The position numbers were made by a program, and so were the translations under genes. A stretch of DNA of 64,000 nucleotides from contig CATNEN010000001.1 of the NCBI GenBank assembly GCA_950097015.1, positions 12,484,001 to 12,548,000 of the forward strand, in the 5' to 3' direction. The notes below the pieces were generated by a model. The model was not told the DNA's origin. It worked only from the letters and a program-made list of their open reading frames with translations, and searched no databases. Position 1 is the stretch's first letter. Each line of letters starts with the position of its first letter. This document shows, in pieces, positions 57,301-64,000 of this stretch. This stretch comes from Macrostomum hystrix (Eukaryota; Platyhelminthes; Macrostomidae).

Positions 57301-59231
57301 CAAGCCGGCTGGCTATTACGTCACCCGACCATCCGGCTTGTTCCCGGCCCCCTACCGCCATTGTCCACCGCGCGTATCAGCTCTGTTCCGCCTGCTTGGC
57401 ATGGCCCTGGCCAAGTGTCTGCAGGACGGCCGCCTCATGGACATCAGCCTGAGCGGGCCGTTCCTTCGCCTGCTGTGCCAGGCCCAGGAGCCGGGAGCTG
57501 TTGACCGAGGAGCCTCGGCTGCTGCAGGACAGACTAGCTGGTGGTCCGGCATTCTTGGCGCCGCTGATTTCGCCTGCCTCTATCCGGAGAGAGCCAAACT
57601 TATCAGCCGGCTGGAGGCCGAGACTGACAAGGCTGCGGCTGCCGCGGAGCTGGAGGACCTCTGCCTTGACTGCGTCTGGCTGCCTACGTCCAAGGTCTAC
57701 GGCGAAGCGGCTACGCCTCTGCGGCGACTGGCCGAAGATTTTGTCGATCAGGCTGATGGTGAGACGCTGCTCTTGTCATTGGCATTTGATTACTGCCGAT
57801 CCGCCTCGTGCAACCCAGCCACCTCCCTCCACCACCCGCCCCCAGTGCAACTCAGCCACCTCCCTCCACCACCCGCCCCCATTGCAACTCAGCCACCTCC
57901 CTCCACTGTCCGCCACCAGTGCAACCCAGCCAGCTCCCTCCACTGTCCGCCCCCGTGCAACCCAGCCACCTCCCTCCACCACCCGCCCCCCGTGCAACCC
58001 AGCCACCTCCCTCCACCACCCGCCCCCCGTGCAACCCAGCCACCTCCCTCCACCACCCGCCCCCCGTGCAACCCAGCCACCTCCCTCCACCACCCGCCCC
58101 CCGTGCAACTCAGCCACCTCCCTCCACTGTCCGCCACCAGTGCAACTCAGCCACCTCCCTCCACCACCCGCCCCCCGTGCAACCCAGCCACCTCCCTCCA
58201 CCACCCGCCCCCCGTGCAACCCAGCCACCTCCCTCCACCACCCGTCCCCCGTGCAACCCAGCCACCTCCCTCCACCACCCGCCCCCCGTGCAACCCAGCC
58301 ACCTCCCTCCACCACCCGCCCCCCGTGCAACCCAGCCACCTCCCTCCACCACCCGTCCCCCGTGCAACCCAGCCACCTCCCTCCACCACCCGCCCCCCGT
58401 GCAACCCAGCCACCTCCCTCCACCACCCGCCCCCCGTGCAACCCAGCCACCTCCCTCCACCACCCGCCCCCCCCGTGCAACCCAGCCACCTCCCTCCACC
58501 ACCCGCCCCCCGTGCAACCCAGCCACCTCCCTCCACCACCCGCCCCCCGTGCAACCCAGCCACCTCCATCCACCACCCGCCCCCCGTGCAACCCAGCCAC
58601 CTCCCTCCACCATCGCCCTAATGTTCCTCTCCTTCGCTCTCTCGCAGCCTCTGCCTCATCTGCCGCTGCGCCCCTGGAAACTCTGTTCGAGTCCACGCCA
58701 GAGCCGGTGACACTGTCCAACCTGGCCGAGTACGCGGCCCTCACTCGCCAGTTCGCCTTGGACGCTGGCATTCGCTGCCAGCTTGAAGCCCTGAAGACCG
58801 GCTTCGACTCTGTGTTTCCAATGCACCGGCTGCACCTGTTCACACCTGACGAGCTGAGATCACTGCTCTGCGGCGAACAAGCGCCGGAATGGACTCGCGA
58901 GGACATTCTTGAGCACACTGAGCCGAAGAACGGCTATCACCGCGACCACCCCACTGTGCTCATGCTGGCAGATGTGCTCACTGGTTTCAATGCTGTTGAG
59001 CGCAAACAGTTCCTGCAATTCAGCACCGGCTGCTCCAGTCTACCGCCTGGCGGACTCAAAAATCTTCATCCTCGACTGACCATTGTGCGTAAGCACGACT
59101 CAAGCGACGGGTCCTATCCGTCTGTTAACACCTGCCTGCACTTTCTCAAACTGCCCGAGTACTCTTGCGCCGAAGTGATGCGAGACAGAATTCTGGTGGC
59201 CACCCTGGAGAAAGGATTTCATCTCAACTAA
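43350..59231 (+). CDS. HECTD1: HECTD1, HECT-type E3 ubiquitin ligase
   Basis: HECTD1 attaches ubiquitin to substrates through a catalytic thioester. The eight-exon model is 43350-45357, 45895-46351, 47549-48935, 50666-51043, 51457-53274, 55888-56532, 57008-57758 and 58648-59231: 8028 nt, about 2675 residues (human protein about 2610). Order of domains: N-terminal ARM-like helices; ankyrin repeats at about 353-474; a region with LYLWSDWSLARTRESLF and NGWFKYQLD; a SUN/discoidin-like domain at about 1105-1290; a MIB/HERC2 domain at about 1338-1405; a low-complexity Ala/Ser/Gly/Gln region; and the HECT domain from about 2150, with catalytic Cys in VNTCLHF at residue 2644, 31 residues from the end as in the human protein. 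All splice joins keep frame. Long poly-Ala, poly-Gly and poly-Gln tracts are lineage additions. Most introns contain a private tandem array. Confidence 0.96.
45395..45815. repeat. 27-bp minisatellite in HECTD1 intron 1, about 15 copies
   Basis: Part of the unit is CCATCTTCCAGCCATTCACA. It occupies most of the 537-base intron 45358-45894. The unit length is a multiple of 3 and the frame is open, so the intron reads through without a stop. Confidence 0.93.
45895..46351 (+). CDS. HECTD1: HECTD1 exon 2
   Basis: The acceptor CATCCATCGCAG|CTCTGG is chosen because it is phase-compatible and starts exactly where HECTD1 conservation resumes (LVELEQHRLYLWSDWSLA). Includes TMYSSGSAE. Donor AAACAGAG|GTGAGT, phase 2. 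Confidence 0.88.
46417..47056. repeat. 40-bp minisatellite in HECTD1 intron 2, about 16 copies
   Basis: Part of the unit is GACTAGTCTAGGCTACTACT; the rest carries AGACGTCT. Perfect palindromes (GACTAGTC, AGACGTCT, ACTAGT) occur in most units. The first copy is preceded by a full TGACGTCA at 46417-46424. Confidence 0.95.
47057..47548. other. Unique remainder of HECTD1 intron 2
   Basis: Nothing recognised; it ends in the acceptor TATTAATTTCAG. Confidence 0.5.
47549..48935 (+). CDS. HECTD1: HECTD1 exon 3: linker and SUN/discoidin-like domain
   Basis: Starts after ATTAATTTCAG. Contains VSAYELHTSGLLPALL, a poly-Ala stretch of lineage origin, then FNYSYDFDENGVIYWLGTN and RDHAPFNCHTADDSQAAI of the SUN-like domain and GWRYFQIK at the end. 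Donor AAG|GTAATA, phase 0. Confidence 0.95.
48956..50230. repeat. 37-bp minisatellite in HECTD1 intron 3, about 34 copies
   Basis: Part of the unit is CTTGAGTCTACCAGTCGCCC. It starts about 20 bases after the donor. Copies differ mainly at CCCATC/CTCATC and TATTT/TAATT; the final units are degenerate. Confidence 0.97.
50231..50665. other. Unique remainder of HECTD1 intron 3
   Basis: No element recognised; it contains a short run of GAGTCGTT/GAGTCATT-like repeats near 50590-50640 before the acceptor TGTTTCCAG. Confidence 0.5.
50666..51043 (+). CDS. HECTD1: HECTD1 exon 4: end of SUN-like domain and MIB/HERC2 domain
   Basis: Begins VTGKNSSNQLHVLSCSGLEF, the end of the discoidin-like fold, then MVPGARVVRGPDWCWGSQD and GTVTKELTGGKVAVRWD of a MIB/HERC2 module. 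126 codons, phase 0 at both ends. Confidence 0.95.
51178..51450 (-). mobile_element. SINE-A copy filling HECTD1 intron 4
   Basis: A nearly full-length copy on the minus strand: the head GGCAGAGCGGTTAACGGG lies at the 3' end of the intron and the tail (CATTCCCGCAGCCC then AT-rich) near its middle. Its head complement, CGCTCTGCCACCC, directly precedes the splice acceptor of exon 5. Confidence 0.85.
51457..53274 (+). CDS. HECTD1: HECTD1 exon 5: low-complexity central region
   Basis: Acceptor CCTTCCCCAG|GTGCGC. 606 codons with RQYNLTQRKSNSSPALDM and WLSEVLGRGDLSLLKNMEDL, conserved in HECTD1, among poly-Gly, poly-Ala, poly-Gln and His-rich tracts, an acidic DDDFLDDYQEEEE patch and later the conserved DFHIDEPLP-like segment. 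Donor GGCTCAG|GTATGC, phase 0. Confidence 0.9.
53308..53812. repeat. 16-bp minisatellite after the exon 5 donor, with donor-like units
   Basis: The unit TAGCTCAGGTGTTAGG repeats perfectly at first, then as longer units with ACAGG insertions. Each unit carries CTCAG|GTGTTA, resembling the real junction GGCTCAG|GTATGC. Confidence 0.95.
53813..54500. other. Unique middle part of HECTD1 intron 5
   Basis: No element or exon recognised. Confidence 0.5.
54500..55797. repeat. 22-bp minisatellite before the exon 6 acceptor, with acceptor-like units
   Basis: Part of the unit is TATCCTTCAGGAAATCATTC; about 58 copies. Each unit has a pyrimidine stretch followed by CAG|G. The 452-codon ORF through it is an artefact of a stop-free unit. 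Confidence 0.96.
55888..56532 (+). CDS. HECTD1: HECTD1 exon 6: start of HECT-proximal region
   Basis: Acceptor CTGACTGACAG|TTGGAG, donor GGGGAG|GTAAGT, 215 codons, phase 0. Carries LLHIFYTAGFVPSELFHSKK, LTQKLTRQAQEPLMLASLAL and NYCPILFPFNLRLQLF, the conserved start of the HECTD1 HECT module. Confidence 0.95.
56533..57007. other. HECTD1 intron 6 with dispersed GCCGATATGTA motifs
   Basis: The motif CCGATATGTATCGAAA or close variants occurs at about 56566, 56590, 56793 and 56948, including near both ends of the intron. It is dispersed and not in a regular tandem array. Confidence 0.6.
57008..57758 (+). CDS. HECTD1: HECTD1 exon 7: HECT N-lobe
   Basis: Acceptor CCCGTTGAACCAG|GTGGAT; begins VDLGRLKRERVRIPRL. 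Includes LEVQFNGEQGTGLGPTLEFF, FPAPYRHCP and ALFRLLGMALAKCLQDGRLM of the HECT N-lobe. Donor GCTGATG|GTGAGA, phase 1. Confidence 0.95.
57800..58612. repeat. 37-bp C-rich minisatellite in HECTD1 intron 7, about 22 copies
   Basis: Part of the unit is CACCTCCCTCCACCACCCGC, plus a run of C's and GTGCAACCCAGC. It has no stop codon in several frames on both strands, creating many false ORFs. The complementary strand has four G-runs per unit. Confidence 0.96.
58648..59231 (+). CDS. HECTD1: HECTD1 exon 8: HECT C-lobe with catalytic cysteine
   Basis: Acceptor CTCTCTCGCAG|CCTCTG, phase matching exon 7. Contains FDSVFPMHRLHLFTPDELRS, EHTEPKNGYHRDHP, FLQFSTGCSSLPPGGL and SVNTCLHFLKLPEY, where the Cys codon is at 59133-59135. 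Ends EKGFHLN and TAA. Confidence 0.97.
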
Positions 59232-59381
59232 CCTTGGAAAAGTTTAACTCTGAATTATTGACTAACAACTGTTGAGCCTGAGTTTGTGTTGTCGGATCTT
59301 TTATCTCTCTGGGGATTGGTGTTTTAATTGTTCGGATCTTATTGTGAAAATTTACTAATTTATTTTTATTTTTGACGTACT

Positions 59382-59387
59382 AATAAA
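59382..59387 (+). promoter_or_regulatory. Polyadenylation signal of HECTD1
   Basis: Canonical AATAAA 151 bases after the HECTD1 stop. Confidence 0.6.
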
Positions 59388-59399
59388 AATTTGGATTTT

Positions 59400-61045
59400 A
59401 TGTATCGTTACTTTTTTATCGTTGCTTTTAGTTGTAGTTTTCGCTGATTAGTCTAGTTGATTGATTACTTAGATTATCTTCCTTGTGGGCACAGATTCGA
59501 ACTCGTGATCTCTTCTAGACAGAAGTGCAAAATTTGAAATCACTACTTTAGTTATCAGTCTAAGCTTATTGAATAATAATTAATTTTCTGGTACAGGATT
59601 ATATTGTATTTCATTTTCCAAGTAAGTTTTTTAAGACTGCAACAAAATATTTAAGATCTTGTGATTTAATCTGCAACTCTTGATTGCGTCATCAATTTCC
59701 TGGCGTACTTAAGAAAATTAGTAAATAAGCGCTTTCTTTAGCTGCTACTTATAAGTAAGTAGCGTGAGCGAACATAGAATGCTTTTTTGGTGGGTAAATT
59801 ATCATGATTACTTAATCGGCATACTTAACAGCCATGTGCTATAGGAGTGCTTTAGGGGTTTAGCCTTTTTTCGCAACACTCGCCTGGTTACTAGAGCTGT
59901 CCGTCAGTTAGGTTGTTTCGCGCCAAGGCTGTATGTTTTTTACTCTGTCAATAGCTAACTGTCCCTAAATTCAAGTTAATCAATAAATATTTATTCAGAA
60001 TCAATTTGGAACTGACATATTGTTGTCTAATTTTATCTATTTATTATTAAACATCTTTGTGTTAAAAAACGGTAAAATGAAATGCTCTCGATGTTATATC
60101 ACACACCTATCCTACCTTCGAGTGTTTTAACAAGTTCAAAGTTTAGGATCAAAAGAACTTTAGTTACTATGGATTTTCTGCCTCTTTTTATATCTCATAT
60201 TCCCAGGTATATATAATTGAAGCTTAAAAATCTATTATGAACTCTTATCATCACTACCTATATGTCTATATTACTGTTCCATTATAACAAATGTGATTCA
60301 ATTAAAGCACTGCAAAACGTCTTTTCCTGTGAAGCACACACATTTTAAATTAAAAAAAAAGTATCTATTTATGCATGCGTTCTTAGCGTTTTCATTATTT
60401 CACATGGGCTACTGGGGGCTATGAGCACATTCGAGTACGAGTATTGGACATCCAGAACAAGTTTTAACATTTATTTTTTTCGAGTACAAACTACCACGCT
60501 ATTTTTCCCCTTAGTAAATACCACCAGACACCCCGACGACGACGACGAAAAATACAAACAAAAAGATTGTACACAACAAATTGCATTCTAAACGTGATTT
60601 TTTAGACTTAATCATCAGAATAGGTGTTGAATAACATTATTAAAATGGTGTCCTCACACTCTCTGAAGGTAGTCAAGGCAGAGGTCGTAGGAGACGAAAT
60701 AACATTTCTATTTTTAACATCTTCAAGCGAAGTCTTTGCAACTTGTTTTCCCACAGCGGGACATTGTCCAGGTTTAGAGGATTAGTTTGCCGGAAATTAA
60801 AGCCAGTTTCATGATTTTGAGATAGTCGGAAAGTGAGAGGCGGGGCTGTTAATACCGGAGCCGCATTTCCTGGATTCCGCATCTGAGAACAGAACTAAAC
60901 TGCTTTGAAATCCGGCGAGGAAGGAGACAGAAAACTACAGAAAATAAACTTGTCTAAATCGGATGCGGAAACTGGGTGTAGTAGCTTCCTCCTTGATCCT
61001 CTGTTGACTTCAGGTGCAGTCGCCGAAATCCATTGAGTTTCTCTG
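59400..61045. other. Intergenic DNA, no gene recognised
   Basis: AT-rich. A tRNA-like B-box complement (GATTCGAAC) at about 59490-59500 may be a SINE relic. A 69-codon minus-strand ORF at 60673-60882 has no recognisable motif. Confidence 0.45.
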
Positions 61046-61054
61046 GCCTGAACT

Positions 61055-63705
61055 TGCTGGCCTACATACGAACCTACTTCATGGGACTACCGCGGATTGA
61101 ACCTACTTCATGGAACTACCGCGGATTGAACCTACTTCATGGGACTACCGCGGATTGAACCTACTTCATGGGACTACCGCGGATTGAACCTACTTCATGG
61201 GACTACCGCGGATTGAACCTACTTCATGGGACTACCGCGGATTGAACCTACTTCATGGAACTACCGCGGATTGAACCTACTTCATGGGACTACCGCGGAT
61301 TGAACCTACTTCATGGGACTACCGCGGATTGAACCTACTTCATGGGACTACCGCGGATTGAACCTACTTCATGGGACTACCGCGGATTGAACCTACTTCA
61401 TGGGACTACCGCGGATTGAACCTACTTCATGGGACTACCGCGGATTGAACCTACTTCATGGGACTACCGCGGATTGAACCTACTTCATGGGACTACCGCG
61501 GATTGAACCTACTTCATGGGACTACCGCGGATTGAACCTACTTCATGGGACTACCGCGGATTGAACCTACTTCATGGGACTACCGCGGATTGAACCTACT
61601 TCATGGGACTACCGCGGATTGAACCTACTTCATGGGACTACCGCGGATTGAACCTACTTCATGGGACTACCGCGGATTGAACCTACTTCATGGGACTACC
61701 GCGGATTGAACCTACTTCATGGAACTACCACGGATTGAACCTACTTCATGGGACTACCGCGGATTGAACCTACTTCATGGAACTACCGCGGATTGAACCT
61801 ACTTCATGGAACTACCGCGGATTGAACCTACTTCATGGGACTACCGCGGATTGAACCTACTTCATGGGACTACCGCGGATTGAACCTACTTCATGGGACT
61901 ACCGCGGATTGAACCTACTTCATGGGACTACCGCGGATTGAACCTACTTCATGGGACTACCGCGGATTGAACCTACTTCATGGGACTACCGCGGATTGAA
62001 CCTACTTCATGGGACTACCGCGGATTGAACCTACTTCATGGGACTACCGCGGATTGAACCTACTTCATGGGACTACCGCGGATTGAACCTACTTCATGGG
62101 ACTACCGCGGATTGAACCTACTTCATGGGACTACCGCGGATTGAACCTACTTCATGGAACTACCACGGATTGAACCTACTTCATGGGACTACCGCGGATT
62201 GAACCTACTTCATGGAACTACCGCGGATTGAACCTACTTCATGGAACTACCGCGGATTGAACCTACTTCATGGAACTACCACGGATTGAACCTACTTCAT
62301 GGGACTACCGCGGATTGAACCTACTTCATGGAACTACCGCGGATTGAACCTACTTCATGGGACTACCGCGGATTGAACCTACTTCATGGGACTACCGCGG
62401 ATTGAACCTACTTCATGGGACTACCGCGGATTGAACCTACTTCATGGGACTACCGCGGATTGAACCTACTTCATGGGACTACCGCGGATTGAACCTACTT
62501 CATGGGACTACCGCGGATTGAACCTACTTCATGGGACTACCGCGGATTGAACCTACTTCATGGGACTACCGCGGATTGAACCTACTTCATGGGACTACCG
62601 TGGATTGAACCTACTTCATGGAACTACCACGGATTGAACCTACTTCATGGGACTACCGCGGATTGAACCTACTTCATGGGACTACCGCGGATTGAACCTA
62701 CTTCATGGGACTACCGCGGATTGAACCTACTTCATGGGACTACCGCGGATTGAACCTACTTCATGGGACTACCGCGGATTGAACCTACTTCATGGGACTA
62801 CCGCGGATTGAACCTACTTCATGGGACTACCGCGGATTGAACCTACTTCATGGGACTACCGCGGATTGAACCTACTTCATGGGACTACCGCGGATTGAAC
62901 CTACTTCATGGAACTACCGCGGATTGAACCTACTTCATGGGACTACCGCGGATTGAACCTACTTCATGGGACTACCGCGGATTGAACCTACTTCATGGGA
63001 CTACCGCGGATTGAACCTACTTCATGGGACTACCGCGGATTGAACCTACTTCATGGAACTACCGCGGATTGAACCTACTTCATGGAACTACCGCGGATTG
63101 AACCTACTTCATGGGACTACCGCGGATTGAACCTACTTCATGGGACTACCGCGGATTGAACCTACTTCATGGAACTACCGCGGATTGAACCTACTTCATG
63201 GGACTACCGCGGATTGAACCTACTTCATGGGACTACCGTGGATTGAACCTACTTCATGGGACTACCGCGGATTGAACCTACTTCATGGGACTACCGCGGA
63301 TTGAACCTACTTCATGGGACTACCGCGGATTGAACCTACTTCATGGGACTACCGCGGATTGAACCTACTTCATGGAACTACCACGGATTGAACCTACTTC
63401 ATGGGACTACCGCGGATTGAACCTACTTCATGGGACTACCGCGGATTGAACCTACTTCATGGGACTACCGCGGATTGAACCTACTTCATGGGACTACCGC
63501 GGATTGAACCTACTTCATGGAACTACCGCGGATTGAACCTACTTCATGGAACTACCGCGGATTGAACCTACTTCATGGGACTACCGCGGATTGAACCTAC
63601 TTCATGGGACTACCGCGGATTGAACCTACTTCATGGAACTACCGCGGATTGAACCTACTTCATGGGACTACCGTGGATTGAACCTACTTCATGGAACTAC
63701 CGCGA
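61055..63705. repeat. 29-bp satellite array, about 91 copies
   Basis: Part of the unit is CCTACTTCATGGGACTACCG. It is highly homogeneous. Variants are GGGACT/GGAACT and CCGCGG changed to CCACGG or CCGTGG. It begins about 80 bases downstream of the GPCR stop codon on the opposite strand. Confidence 0.98.
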
Positions 63706-63783
63706 CTCATCCAGTTAAAAATCAATCCAAGATTTGCGGCTTCATGGCTGTCTTACACCAGTTGTTGCGAATAATTTAAGTGC

Positions 63784-64000
63784 TCATTGTCTGGCTTGAT
63801 TTCTGTTGCCCCTGCGAAAGATAAGGCGAGCCAGGGCGATGCGAAACGACTTCAGGGCGAAGCAGTAGAGCACGAAATTCAGACAGAAACCGAGCAGCTG
63901 CATGCAGTTCGTGACAGCCTCGATCTGCTTGTACAGCTGGTTGCTGTGCAGGCTGAGGTGGATCCGGCCACTGCTAGTCGGTGTTGTCGCACTGCTGGCA
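63784..64000 (-). CDS. Rhodopsin-family GPCR, C-terminal exon (partial)
   Basis: The frame is open on the minus strand from the window edge to a TGA at 63784-63786, so only the C-terminus is visible (about 71 residues). It reads through an extracellular loop 3-like stretch (SGRIHLSLHSNQLYKQIEAV) into a hydrophobic segment TNCMQLLGFCLNFVLYCFAL, which matches transmembrane helix 7 with an NFVLYC form of the NPxxY motif, followed by a basic helix 8 (KSFRIALARLIFRR) and a short tail. This pattern is common in neuropeptide receptors, but the ligand cannot be told from this piece. No ATG lies in the fragment. The class is fairly sure, the subfamily open. Confidence 0.7.
   Translation of the reverse strand, partial: ASSATTPTSSGRIHLSLHSNQLYKQIEAVTNCMQLLGFCLNFVLYCFALKSFRIALARLIFRRGNRNQARQ

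Noticed and set aside
57776-58918. Minus- and plus-strand ORFs rich in Pro or Gly/Trp in HECTD1 intron 7
   Set aside because: The 37-bp unit has no stops in several frames; the exon 7 to exon 8 join conserves the HECT domain without it.

Overview
The window is animal nuclear DNA: spliced genes, GC-rich exons in AT-rich surroundings, and a very heavy load of tandem repeats, roughly 25 of 64 kb. The gene set (HECTD1, the motile-cilia factor ZMYND10, a TRM10 methyltransferase, an NR1J nuclear receptor) together with mariner, Helitron, hAT-type and SINE elements fits a spiralian, most likely a free-living flatworm such as Macrostomum. The species is an inference; no marker in the window fixes it.

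Layout. 0-7 kb: a decayed flank of a duplicated gene, a mariner element with an intact transposase ORF, then two tandem paralogous genes for small secreted cysteine-rich proteins (PAN/apple-like half plus chitin-binding-like half), followed by a 23-bp satellite. 7-14.7 kb: SINEs, one split by an inverted-repeat element, then two 35-bp satellites and a 24-bp satellite. 14.8-22.8 kb, minus strand: an NR1J (HR96/DAF-12 type) nuclear receptor, five exons, every intron containing its own tandem array. 23-28 kb: a third 35-bp satellite with higher-order structure. 28-36 kb: AT-rich DNA with a hAT-like MITE, a 37-bp satellite and a foldback-like element. 36-38 kb: a Helitron carrying a helicase remnant with a hAT MITE nested in it. 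38-59 kb, plus strand: ZMYND10, TRMT10-like and a complete eight-exon HECTD1 (about 2675 residues). 61-63.7 kb: a 29-bp satellite; the last 217 bases are the C-terminal exon of a rhodopsin-family GPCR on the minus strand.

The genes are functionally unrelated housekeeping, ciliary or signalling genes and show no operon-like logic. The unifying theme is the repeats. Most introns longer than about 120 bases in HECTD1 and the nuclear receptor hold a private minisatellite, often starting within a few tens of bases of the 5' splice site, and in some cases the repeat unit looks like a copy of that splice site. Splice junctions were read by eye from reading-frame phase, GT/AG sites and protein-family conservation, without transcript data.
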